Position numbers and translations under genes: made by a program. A DNA stretch of 57,812 nucleotides from Alphaproteobacteria bacterium (GTDB lineage Bacteria; Pseudomonadota; Alphaproteobacteria; Rhizobiales; Xanthobacteraceae), in contig WQYW01000010.1 of assembly GCA_009781045.1 (NCBI GenBank), positions 1-57,812 on the forward strand. Reading direction: 5' to 3'. Positions 1 through 7,680 of the stretch are shown in pieces (the stretch's first letter is position 1; each line of letters opens with the position of its first letter). The notes under the pieces were generated by a model, which saw nothing but the letters and a program-made list of their open reading frames with translations, made no database searches and was not told the origin of the DNA.

Positions 1-169
1 GAAGGATATGGCCTTTCATAAGAAGTGCCATCTCTCGGTTGAGGAGATGTGTGAAAGTCAAGCGATCTACGATACGCTCCGTAACTTCCGCGCCGGCATA
101 GAGGCCAACATTTCTTGTCTGAATTGTGATGCGGGGAGCGAACTCCTGGAGACAATGTCCAGTCGGTAA
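1..169 (+). pseudogene. Truncated transposase, C-terminal fragment
   Basis: The frame is open from the window edge to a TAA at 167-169. It contains KKCHLSVEEM and then LRNFRAGIEANISCL, which resembles the C-terminal RFRAGIEAxISxLKRA region of ISNCY/IS1182-type transposases. After SCL the family normally continues KRAxG and about 50 more residues, but here the sequence diverges and stops 16 codons later, so the 3' end is lost. The 5' part lies outside the window. The family is recognised from memory of the motif only. It ends where the candidate operator of the downstream transporter begins. Confidence 0.55.
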
Positions 170-185
170 TGTAATCCATTTACAT
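169..185. promoter_or_regulatory. Inverted repeat ATGTAA-N5-TTACAT, candidate operator
   Basis: This perfect 6+6 inverted repeat has a 5-base spacer and lies about 95 bases upstream of the first transporter gene. A second short hairpin follows (CCCGCC at 196-201 and GGCGGG at 209-214). An AT-rich dyad in front of a ModE-linked transporter would suit a ModE or other metal-regulator site, but it does not match the ModE boxes I remember (CGTTATAT type). The assignment is inference. Confidence 0.3.
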
Positions 186-278
186 ATCGATGGTTCCCGC
201 CTAATTGTGGCGGGCCCAGGGGTTGCCGGCAGCCAGTCCAGGGCGAAACCGGTGATGTTCTGGAAGGGGAGGAAAGGC

Positions 279-1322
279 ATGAAGGGGTTCATTCGACGAC
301 TGGAATTGGTCCTCCTTGTGGTGGCGACAGTTGGCTTCGCGATGCCTGCGAGCGGTCGCATGGTGGTCGATTCCGCAGGCCGCCACGTTGATGTGCCCGA
401 GAATATCACCCGGGTCTATGCTGCCGGTCCTCCGGCCGACATCTTCCTCTATGTCATGGCCCCGGAAAGGATGCTGGGCTGGGTCCGTCCGCCGCGTGAT
501 GAAGACAAGCCCTTCCTGCTGCCGATCGTGCGCGAACTGCCGAGGCTTGGCCGGCTGACCGGGCGCGGCGACACCATGAACATCGAACGGCTGATTGCCA
601 TGAAGCCCGATATCATTGTCGATTTCGGGTCCATGAACGAGACCTATCGCTCCCTCGCCGATCGCGTCCAGGCTCAGACCGGCATCCCCTATGTGCTGAT
701 CGACGGCAGCTTTCCGGCGACGCCCGGTTCGTTGCGGCTCTTCGCCGATATTCTTAAGGTGCCCGAGCGCGGTGAGGCGCTGGCCCGAACGGCGGAGCAG
801 ATTTTCACCCGCGTCGATCGGGTGATTGCCTCGGTGCCTGCGGCTTCACGTCCCCGGGTCTATTTCGCACGCGGCAGTGACGGGTTCCAGACCGGGGCGC
901 GTGGCTCGATCAATACCGAAATCATCGAACGGGTCGGCGCGGTCAATGTTGTCGAGGGGTTCCTCAAAGAGGGCGGGATGGCGCGGGTGTCGGCCGAACA
1001 GGTCATCAACTGGGCGCCGGACACCATCGTGACCATCGATACCGAAGCGCGGCGGGCGGTGCTGGAAAATCCGGAATGGAAGCCGGTTCCGGCAGTGCAG
1101 AACAGGCGCGTGCTGCTGCCGCCAAGCCGCCCCTTTGGCAGTGTCGACTCGCCCCCCTCGGTGAGCCGGCTGATCGGGCTGCCGATCCTGATCTCCGCCT
1201 TTTACGATGGCGAGGCCAGGGCCGATCTGCGCGCCGAGATGCGCTCCTTCTATAAGCTGTTCTACCAGATCGATGTCAGCGACGCCGATCTTGATTCGCT
1301 GCTTGAAGGCATGGAGAAGTGA
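279..1322 (+). CDS. ABC transporter periplasmic binding protein (FepB/MolA-like, probable molybdate/tungstate or metal-chelate)
   Basis: A 347-residue protein that would capture substrate in the periplasm and hand it to the permease encoded next. I chose the ATG at 279 because GGGGAGGAAAGG precedes it and it opens directly into a signal peptide (residues 1-26, ending PASG). The mature part has the TroA/FecB-type layout: VDSAGRHVDVPENITRV near the N-terminus, an ERLIAMKPDIIVDFGS lobe, and a C-terminal RPFGSVDSPPSVSRLIGLP stretch. In MolA-type proteins a similar PFGWxDxPPxxNRLxGL stretch occurs. The gene is two bases from the permease. With DUF2478 and ModE nearby, molybdate or tungstate is the likeliest cargo, but an iron or corrinoid chelate is not excluded. 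Confidence 0.8.
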   Translation: MKGFIRRLELVLLVVATVGFAMPASGRMVVDSAGRHVDVPENITRVYAAGPPADIFLYVMAPERMLGWVRPPRDEDKPFLLPIVRELPRLGRLTGRGDTMNIERLIAMKPDIIVDFGSMNETYRSLADRVQAQTGIPYVLIDGSFPATPGSLRLFADILKVPERGEALARTAEQIFTRVDRVIASVPAASRPRVYFARGSDGFQTGARGSINTEIIERVGAVNVVEGFLKEGGMARVSAEQVINWAPDTIVTIDTEARRAVLENPEWKPVPAVQNRRVLLPPSRPFGSVDSPPSVSRLIGLPILISAFYDGEARADLRAEMRSFYKLFYQIDVSDADLDSLLEGMEK

Positions 1323-1323
1323 G

Positions 1324-2343
1324 GTGGCGAGCGTCAGGATCGCGCCGGTCATCATTGGTCTGTCGCTGGTCCTGATCCTGGTTGTGGTGGCCGCGGCCGG
1401 AATCGGTCCCTATGCCATTCCGCTGCAGGAGGTGGTCAGCGCGATGTCAGCGCGCATCACCGGCGGGGTCGGTGACGAACGCGTGGCCATCGTCCTGTTT
1501 GATGTCCGCCTGCCGCGCATTGTGGCCGGGATCTGTGTCGGGGCGGCGCTGTCAGCGGCCGGTGCCACCTACCAGAATCTGTTCCGCAACCCGCTGGTCT
1601 CGCCCGACATTCTCGGGGTATCGGCCGGTGCCGGGCTTGGCGCGGTGATCGGGATCCTGTTCTCCCTGCCGGTGATGATGATCCAGCTGCTCGGCTTCGT
1701 CACCGGCTCCGTGACCGTGATCCTGGTCGCGGGCCTGGCCTGGTCGTTGCGCGGGCAGGGCGGCATCCTGGTCCTGGTGCTGGCCGGCATCGTCGTCGGT
1801 GCTATTGCAAGCGCAGCCATTGCGCTGATCAAGATCATCGCCGACCCCTATGCTCAGCTGCCGGTCATCACCTACTGGCTGCTCGGCAGCCTCGCTTCCG
1901 TGCGCCCGGAGGACATAAGTGTGGTGGCACCAACCGTTGCCATCGGCCTCATCCCCTTGTTCCTGTTCCGCTGGCGCATCGGCGTCCTGTCCTGCGGTGA
2001 CGACGACGCCCGCGTGCTTGGCGTCAATGTGCGCCAGACCCGCCAGATCGTCATTGCCGCCGCCACTCTGATCACGGCGAGCGTGGTCGCCATTTCCGGC
2101 GTCATCGGCTGGGTCGGGCTGATGGTGCCGCATATTGCGCGCCTCCTGGTTGGTCCGCGCTTTGACCGTCTGCTGCCGACATCAATGCTGATCGGTGCCT
2201 CCTTCATGGTCGCGGTCGACACGCTGGCCCGCACCATGGCGCGGATCGAAATTCCAATCGGGATCCTTACCGCCATTGTCGGTGGCAGCCTGTTTGTCTG
2301 GCTGATGACACGGCGCGTTGCGCAAGCCTGGAGGCGGACATGA
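1324..2343 (+). CDS. FecCD-family ABC transporter permease
   Basis: A 339-residue inner-membrane permease of the BtuC/FecCD family that pairs with the flanking binding protein and ATPase. It starts at GTG 1324, one base after the upstream stop, and reads MASVRIAPVI. About ten hydrophobic helices are visible. Family signatures include DVRLPRIVAGICVGAALSAA, RNPLVSPDILGVSAGAGLGA and GWVGLMVPHIARLLVG, the last being the ATPase-coupling region. The usual family length is 320-360. Its end overlaps the ATPase start in an ATGA, which indicates translational coupling. Substrate cannot be read from this subunit alone. Confidence 0.88.
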   Translation: MASVRIAPVIIGLSLVLILVVVAAAGIGPYAIPLQEVVSAMSARITGGVGDERVAIVLFDVRLPRIVAGICVGAALSAAGATYQNLFRNPLVSPDILGVSAGAGLGAVIGILFSLPVMMIQLLGFVTGSVTVILVAGLAWSLRGQGGILVLVLAGIVVGAIASAAIALIKIIADPYAQLPVITYWLLGSLASVRPEDISVVAPTVAIGLIPLFLFRWRIGVLSCGDDDARVLGVNVRQTRQIVIAAATLITASVVAISGVIGWVGLMVPHIARLLVGPRFDRLLPTSMLIGASFMVAVDTLARTMARIEIPIGILTAIVGGSLFVWLMTRRVAQAWRRT

Positions 2344-3143
2344 GCACCAGTCTGGCGCTTGAGGGGGTCAGTATCGGCTATGACGGCGAGGAACTGGTAG
2401 GCGGCATTGATCTCGAACTGAGGAAGGGCAGCATCACCTGCCTGATGGGGCCGAACGGCGTCGGCAAGACCACATTGTTCAAGACTATTCTTGGCCTGCT
2501 GCCGCCCCTGCGCGGACGCGTGCTGGTCGAGGGCTGCGACTTCACCCGGATGAGCTGCGAGAAAATCGCCCGCAGCATCGCCCACGTGCCGCAGGCCTAT
2601 CAGGGCGACCCCACCCATACGGTGGTCGACATCGTGGTCATGGGCCGCACTGCCCATCTCGGCCTGTTCGGCACGCCACAGCGGAGAGACTATGCCGCCG
2701 CACATCACGCTCTGGAGGAGCTGGGCATCGCCGGGCTTGCGGCACGCACGGTGGACCGCATTTCCGGGGGGCAGCGCCAGCTGATGCTGATTGCCCGCGC
2801 ATTGACCCAGGAAACCCCGGTCATCCTCATGGATGAGCCCGCCGCCAGCCTCGATCTCGGCAACCGGCTGGCGCTGCTCGATCGGGTGCGGGCGCTCGCG
2901 GCCAGGGGGCTGTCGCTGCTGGTATCGACCCACGAGCCGGAACACGCCTTTGAAATCGCCGACCGGGTGGCGGTGATGGGGTGCGAGCGGCATTTTGAGG
3001 TCGGCACGGTGGAGGGCATTCTGACCCCCTGCCGTCTCGGTGAACTCTATGGAATCGGTCTTGCGCTTGAGACCACGCCATCGGGGCGCCGGGTGGTCAC
3101 CCGTGCCGCAACTGTGTCCAACATCCCAGAATGTGTGTGCTGA
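2340..3143 (+). CDS. ABC transporter ATP-binding protein (FepC/MolC-like)
   Basis: A 267-residue ATPase energising the preceding permease. Walker A is GPNGVGKTT (about residues 37-45), the Q-loop region follows in HVPQAYQG, the signature is SGGQRQL, and Walker B is VILMDEP followed by an H-loop histidine in STHEPEH. It overlaps the permease stop by four bases. The C-terminal extension past the ATPase core is short. The next gene starts 17 bases downstream, so this is the third gene of a likely five-gene transcript (binding protein, permease, ATPase, DUF2478, MarR). Confidence 0.9.
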   Translation: MSTSLALEGVSIGYDGEELVGGIDLELRKGSITCLMGPNGVGKTTLFKTILGLLPPLRGRVLVEGCDFTRMSCEKIARSIAHVPQAYQGDPTHTVVDIVVMGRTAHLGLFGTPQRRDYAAAHHALEELGIAGLAARTVDRISGGQRQLMLIARALTQETPVILMDEPAASLDLGNRLALLDRVRALAARGLSLLVSTHEPEHAFEIADRVAVMGCERHFEVGTVEGILTPCRLGELYGIGLALETTPSGRRVVTRAATVSNIPECVC

Positions 3144-3160
3144 TCACGGAGAGCAGAAAC

Positions 3161-3703
3161 ATGGCCATTTTCCCAGTCGGCGTTGTTGTTCATGTCAAAG
3201 AGGATCCCCTCGAAGAAGTGCTGGCGGCGGCCTGCCGGCGCATCGGCGCTCTTGCCGGAGTGCGGCTCGGCGGTCTGGTGCCGCGCCATGGCCGCCAGCA
3301 TCTCAACGGCCGGCTTTCGATGTGGCTCGACGATATCATTCGCGGTGACAGCATCGCGCTGTCGCAGGAACTCGGTGCCGGCGCGGCGAGCTGCATCCTC
3401 AACCCCGACGGGCTGGCACAAGCGCGTGTGCGGCTCGCGCAAGCCGTGGCGGCGCGCCCCGACATTGTTTTCTTCGGGCGCTTTGCCAAAGAGGAACTCG
3501 CCGGCCGCGGCATCCGCGAAGAGATCGGCCTGGCGGTTGGCGATGGCATTCCGGCCCTGGTCGCGGTCGACGAGTCCATGCTCCCCGGGTGGATCGAATT
3601 TGCCGGCGACGAATGGACCCGCCTTTCAGTTAGCGTGGATGCAATCGTGGCGTGGTTCACCGCCATCATGGCGGCGCGGCAGACTGAACTGGAGAGGGCA
3701 TGA
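3161..3703 (+). CDS. DUF2478-family protein in molybdate-type operon
   Basis: A 180-residue protein. The ATG at 3161 is preferred over an upstream in-frame ATG at 3131 because the latter lies inside the ATPase gene and a GGAGAG motif precedes 3161. It begins MAIFPVGVVVHVKEDP, with RLGGLVPRHGRQ and LNPDGLAQARVRLAQAVA further on, and ends in a region with FFGRFAKEELAGRGIREEIGL. I recognise this as the DUF2478 layout. From memory such proteins often sit beside molybdate transport or nitrogenase-associated genes and are thought to be P-loop-like, but no clear Walker A is visible here. Function is unknown. It overlaps the next gene in ATGA. Confidence 0.65.
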   Translation: MAIFPVGVVVHVKEDPLEEVLAAACRRIGALAGVRLGGLVPRHGRQHLNGRLSMWLDDIIRGDSIALSQELGAGAASCILNPDGLAQARVRLAQAVAARPDIVFFGRFAKEELAGRGIREEIGLAVGDGIPALVAVDESMLPGWIEFAGDEWTRLSVSVDAIVAWFTAIMAARQTELERA

Positions 3704-4203
3704 GGATGCGGGGTTCTGCTGCGCAACAGGTGTATTTCCTCCCCATCCAGGGGGGCCAGAGGGTGGAGGGGCCGACGCTGGGCCCGCTGGCCGACGACAT
3801 TGCCTATCAGGTCCGGCAGGTGCAAAGCGTGATCTTTCGGGATCAGCAGATCGCGCTGGATCAGCTTGAAGCGACGCCCGGTGAGTTCGGCGTGCTCACT
3901 CTGATCGAGGTCAATCCAGGCATAAGTCAGGTTGACCTCGCGGGGCTGTGCCGGCTCGATACGTCGACGCTTTCGGCGGTGGTGACGCGGGTGGTCAGGC
4001 GTGGTCTGGTCCGGCGCTGGAAGAGCCGCGAGGATGCCCGCTGCTCCACCTTGTGGTTGAGCCGCCCCGGCACCGCCCTGCTCCGGCGTATGCGCCTGTG
4101 CATGGAGGAGCGCAGACAGCTGATGGAAACGGTGCTGCAGCCCGGCGAACGCCGCCAGCTCCTCGACATTCTGGGTCGGATCTCGGTTGCACTTGAGCGC
4201 TGA
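3700..4203 (+). CDS. MarR-family winged-helix transcriptional regulator
   Basis: A 167-residue DNA-binding protein. The core reads TPGEFGVLTLIEVNPGISQVDLA, then LDTSTLSAVVTRVVRRGLV (recognition helix) and a wing with RKSREDAR-like chemistry (RRWKSREDARCSTLWLS). This is the MarR order of helices and wing, and the length is typical. Its start overlaps the DUF2478 stop in ATGA, so it is co-translated with the transporter operon and probably feeds back on it or on a metal-related pathway. The effector ligand is not evident. It is followed by a 405-base spacer and then modE on the same strand. Confidence 0.8.
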   Translation: MRMRGSAAQQVYFLPIQGGQRVEGPTLGPLADDIAYQVRQVQSVIFRDQQIALDQLEATPGEFGVLTLIEVNPGISQVDLAGLCRLDTSTLSAVVTRVVRRGLVRRWKSREDARCSTLWLSRPGTALLRRMRLCMEERRQLMETVLQPGERRQLLDILGRISVALER

Positions 4204-4608
4204 GCGGATGGCTGCGGGATCGGGACCCGGTTCACCGCGCAGATCTGAGGGGATGGTTGTCTGTGATCTGTGACGGTTCCATCAGCGGAACAGCCGGCGG
4301 CTGAAAAGTGCAAAAGCGGGGCGTTTCGGGCCGGCGCAGGCAAAGCGGGTTCCCCAGGGCGCGGCTCTGCGGCAAGCCGCGCCTCACTGGCGCGGCATCG
4401 GCTGCTGTTGCGAACGCCAGCCGAAAAGTGGCTATATGGCACGCCAGCATCGCCACGGGTACAGATGGGCGTTTTTCAGCATCGCAGGCCTGACCCTTTG
4501 CGATCCTTGGCGCCGCTTGCGGCCTTTTCCGCCGTGGTTCCATGGCTTAGGTTGTGTGCCCAAAAGGAATCTCAAAGGCAGTCTCAAGCGCAATTTCCGG
4601 GTGCAGTC
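4204..4608. other. Intergenic region upstream of modE
   Basis: This 405-base spacer lies between the MarR gene and modE. Reading frames cross it, but none has recognisable protein character. It presumably carries the modE promoter; I see no convincing -35/-10 pair and no clear palindrome. Confidence 0.4.
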
Positions 4609-5397
4609 ATGACCGAAGACAGGATCGACGCCTATCTGGTGCTGCGCAGCGGCGGTCGTCTGCTGGCTGGTCGCGATCGCATCCACCTGCTCGAAGCGGT
4701 GATCGAGCATGGCAGCATCACCAAGGCGGCCAAGGCGGTGGACGCCAGCTATAAGACTGCGTGGGATGCGGTTGACGCCATCAACAACCTGTTGCCGACC
4801 CCGGCCTTCATCACCCGGGTCGGCGGTCGCGCTGGCGGGTCGGTCGAGGTCACGGAGGCCGGGCGCCGCCTGATCGCAACCTTCCACCACATCGAAGATC
4901 GACTGACCCGGCTGTCGTCCCTGATTGCCGAAGAGGGTCTGGAGGATATTGACGACACCCTGTTCTGGGCAACCAGTCTCAAGATCTCCGCCCGCAATAT
5001 CTTCCGCACCGAGGTGATGGCGATTCGCCGCTGGCCGGTCGATGTCGAGGTCTCCCTGAAAGTCTCGGAGACGAGCACGATCCATGCCGTGGTGACCAAT
5101 GCCGCCGCAGATGATCTCGATCTCAAGCCGGATCACCGCGTATTGGCGTTGATCAAAGCGCCATTTGTTCACCTGCTGCGGCCGAACCAGGCAGCCGGCG
5201 TGCGCCGCAATCTGTTCCGTGGCCCGGTCAAGCGTCGTGTTGATGCGGAGGTCAACTCCGAGATCCATCTCGATATCGGAGACGGCAAGACCATGGTGGC
5301 CGTGATCCCGCGCCTTGAGGCCGAAGACCTCGGCATCGCCAAAGGGCTGGAGATCGCCGCCACCTTCGACGCCAATCATGTGATACTTGCGGTCTGA
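4609..5397 (+). CDS. modE: Molybdate-responsive transcriptional regulator ModE
   Basis: A 262-residue protein, matching the length of Escherichia coli ModE. The start at ATG 4609 (MTEDRIDAYL) fits the family; the longer open frame upstream has no family resemblance. Residues 25-110 form a LysR-type winged helix (RIHLLEAVIEHGSITKAAKA, then YKTAWDAVDAINNL). Two tandem TOBE/Mop molybdate-binding domains follow, starting at about SARNIFRTEV and RRNLFRGPVK. ModE dimers bind molybdate or tungstate and repress uptake genes. Here the likely target is the transporter operon at 279-4203. The gene is separate from that operon but co-oriented. Confidence 0.92.
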   Translation: MTEDRIDAYLVLRSGGRLLAGRDRIHLLEAVIEHGSITKAAKAVDASYKTAWDAVDAINNLLPTPAFITRVGGRAGGSVEVTEAGRRLIATFHHIEDRLTRLSSLIAEEGLEDIDDTLFWATSLKISARNIFRTEVMAIRRWPVDVEVSLKVSETSTIHAVVTNAAADDLDLKPDHRVLALIKAPFVHLLRPNQAAGVRRNLFRGPVKRRVDAEVNSEIHLDIGDGKTMVAVIPRLEAEDLGIAKGLEIAATFDANHVILAV

Positions 5398-5619
5398 ACC
5401 AGGAAGGTTTCCACCAGTTCCGGCCGGCCGGCTTCAAACCAGACCAGACCGGGACCGGCTGTCAGGGAGGATCCATCGGCCGGAAAATCGATGCTGTACA
5501 AGGGACAGGAAGAGGTCACTCCCGGGATTTTGCTCCGGCAAAGCCGGTGTCGTCCGGCATTTGTTCCAGCCAGCGAGTTCCCGTGAACCGGCAAATACCG
5601 TTGAAACGTCGGGTTTTTC

Positions 5620-5694
5620 TGGTGGGCGGTGAGGGGATCGAACCCCCGACACCCGGTGTGTAAAACCGATGCTCTTCCGCTGAGCTAACCGCCC
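5620..5694 (-). tRNA. tRNA-Val (anticodon UAC)
   Basis: Reading the minus strand, acceptor GGGCGGT pairs with ACCGCCC, followed by discriminator A and an encoded CCA. The D arm is GCTC...GAGC, the anticodon stem TCGGT/ACCGG encloses loop TTTACAC (anticodon TAC), and the T arm is GGGGG-TTCGATC-CCCTC. All arms fold. It lies between modE and the methyltransferase and is the left tRNA flank of the accessory region. Confidence 0.96.
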
Positions 5695-5992
5695 GGTTGT
5701 CCTGTCGCTGGTTCCTGCAGCTGCCGCGTTTGCTGTCGTCATGGCAGAACACTGAAAGACGCCGTATCGATCAGGCCGATCCCTCAAGCTGGCCAAAGCC
5801 GACGTGCGGGAATGTCGCCTTGTAGCCCTGCAGGCGGCGGGTCGGCAAGGAGGAAAGGCCTTGCAGCCCCCGGCAGGACGTGATGCCGGGGCTGGACCTC
5901 CAGGGCAACTTCAGCCAGAGTTAAGTCAAATGCGCACGAGCTTTCCCCTGGGTAAGGGGCAGGCAAGGGGACTGGTCTGGAGGTTGTCGACA

Positions 5993-6853
5993 GTGGTGGA
6001 AGTGGCAGGCGGGCATCCGGCGAACGCAGATCAGGCGGCATACTGGAACGGTCCGGGTGGCCAGCGCTGGGCCGATTGTCATGGCACGCAGGAGATCATG
6101 CTGGAGCCAATCGCGCAGATTCTGTTGCGCCGGGCGGTGCCGCGAGCGGGGGAACATGTGCTCGATATCGGCTGTGGTGCCGGCGCCACCACGGTGGCGG
6201 CGGCACGCGCGGTTTCGCCCGGTGGCTCTGTGCTCGGCATCGATATCTCGGAGCCGATGCTGGCCTATGCGCGCAGGAACGCACAAGGTGATCTGCCACT
6301 CGATTTTGTGCTGGGGGATGCCACGGTCCACAGCTTCGAGCCTTTGAGCTTTGATCTTCTGATCTCGCGTTTCGGGGTGATGTTCTTTGCCGACCCGGTG
6401 GCCTCGTTTGCCAATCTGCGCCATGCGCTGAAATCTTCGGGACGCATGGTCTTCACCTGCTGGCGCGAGCCGCGCGCCAATCCCTGGATGATGGTGCCGC
6501 TGCAGGCGGTCTATCAGCACGTTGCCAAAATGGCACCGGTGGGGCCGGAGGATCCGGGACCCTTTGCCTTTGCCCGCCAGGAGCGGGTGGAACAGATCCT
6601 GGGCGATGCCGGGTTCAGGGGGGTGACGGTCGAGAGGACCGAAGTCATCATGGATCTCGCTATCGGCGAGGGGCTGGAGATGGGCGTGGAGCGGGCTTTG
6701 CAGGTTGGCCCCGCCAGCCTTGCGATCGAAGGGCAGAGCGCCGGGCTGCGTGAGGCCGCGAGGAATACGGTGCGCGAGGCGCTGCGGCCTTTTGTCCGCG
6801 ACCGCTCGGTGGCGATGCCGGGCTCCATGTGGCTGGTCAGCGCTTTCGTCTGA
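5993..6853 (+). CDS. Class I SAM-dependent methyltransferase
   Basis: A 286-residue protein. GTG 5993 is chosen because GGAGG lies nine bases upstream; an in-frame ATG at 5930 lacks such a site. After HPANADQAAYWNGPGGQRWA it shows the Rossmann methyltransferase core: motif I VLDIGCGAGATT, then VLGIDISEPMLAYAR (acidic loop for the SAM ribose) and SFDLLISRFGVMFFADP. Such proteins methylate small molecules or proteins using SAM, probably in the cytoplasm. The substrate is not predictable. It stands alone between tRNA-Val and a 0.8 kb gap, with about 300 bases of featureless DNA upstream. Confidence 0.85.
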   Translation: MVEVAGGHPANADQAAYWNGPGGQRWADCHGTQEIMLEPIAQILLRRAVPRAGEHVLDIGCGAGATTVAAARAVSPGGSVLGIDISEPMLAYARRNAQGDLPLDFVLGDATVHSFEPLSFDLLISRFGVMFFADPVASFANLRHALKSSGRMVFTCWREPRANPWMMVPLQAVYQHVAKMAPVGPEDPGPFAFARQERVEQILGDAGFRGVTVERTEVIMDLAIGEGLEMGVERALQVGPASLAIEGQSAGLREAARNTVREALRPFVRDRSVAMPGSMWLVSAFV

Positions 6854-7646
6854 GCCCGATTGGTGATTGGCCGTCACCCTGCATTGGCACCGGATGCTGT
6901 GGCAGACGATGTGGCGCGCTGTTGCTTCGAAAAAAGGGAAAGCCCGATTGCCGTCCGTGTTCAGCTCTCGCCAGCGATTGTCGGGGGAACGTCTTCTGCC
7001 GTCTGGGGCCGCAGGGCAGGCGCCACTGCTGCACTGCGATCAGTCCCCGGAAAACTGCCACTCTCTGGCGACAAAGGGATTGCGGGACTGGCGATGGCTC
7101 CACCAGGCGGCACCATCCGGATCTTCCGGCAGGCACATCGGCAGGAACTGATCGGTGCCTTTCCAGATGCCAAAGCCGTTACCGACCGCCCGGATGCCGG
7201 ATCGCGACCATGTCAAAGGATATTGGTGGATCCAGCCCAGATCAACAAAGACGGCAACCGCCACCGGGCCGAGATAGGCCTCTTCGTCTTCGGTGACGCG
7301 ATGCGGGCGGTGGCTCAGGTTCTCTTCCTTTGAGCGATCCGTTGCCGTTTTTTCGTGGGGCTTTTGATCACTGGCGCAATCATAGGCGGGCGCGAAAGAG
7401 CGTCAAGACGGGCCTGCCGGGAAGCTCCGGATGTAGAGCGGTGCTCGCGAGGGGCGCGGATCGGGCAAGGCATAGTTGGCTGACGATGTCGGTGGATGCG
7501 GGGCCTCGCCTCGTGGTCCCGGCACCTGTGGGGATCGGTTCCAGTTTCGGGAAGGCGCGAACGGCGGCGGCACCACCGGCGACAGACAGGCGCCATGCCA
7601 TGAGAGGGGCGGCACAGGGGAGCCTGCACGCGCGTCTTGCAATCGC
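6854..7646. other. Low-information gap with one protein-like minus-strand frame
   Basis: About 790 bases lie between the methyltransferase and the convergent MFS gene. Plus-strand frames are unconvincing. The only protein-like stretch is on the minus strand (see 7040-7264). Confidence 0.35.
7040..7264 (-). CDS. Small uncharacterised protein or gene fragment
   Basis: The frame is open from about 7405 down to the stop at 7040, but no ATG precedes it. GTG at 7264 gives 74 residues (VAVAVFVDLGWIHQYPL...). The composition is protein-like and rich in tryptophan and glycine (IRAVGNGFGIWKGTDQF, AAWWSHRQSRNPF), and the acidic lead-in EDEEAYLGP upstream is in the same frame. It may be the 3' part of a decayed gene. 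I do not recognise a family. Confidence 0.3.
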   Translation of the reverse strand: MAVAVFVDLGWIHQYPLTWSRSGIRAVGNGFGIWKGTDQFLPMCLPEDPDGAAWWSHRQSRNPFVAREWQFSGD

Positions 7647-7680
7647 TCAGCGCAGCCTGCGTTGACAGGCTGCACTGAGC
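7645..7680 (-). terminator. Long stem-loop over the 3' end of the MFS gene
   Basis: Arms at 7645-7659 and 7666-7680 (GCTCAGCGCAGCCTG / CAGGCTGCACTGAGC) give a 15-base-pair stem with one mismatch and a 6-base loop. The stem spans the MFS stop codon. There is no clear T-run on the minus strand, so it may stabilise the mRNA 3' end instead of terminating. Confidence 0.4.

Noticed and set aside
186..278. Cobalamin or molybdenum-cofactor riboswitch in the transporter leader
   Set aside because: The leader is short and I could not find the conserved core elements; only simple hairpins are visible.
4432..5379. 315-residue minus-strand frame opposite modE
   Set aside because: Antisense shadow of a well-supported gene.
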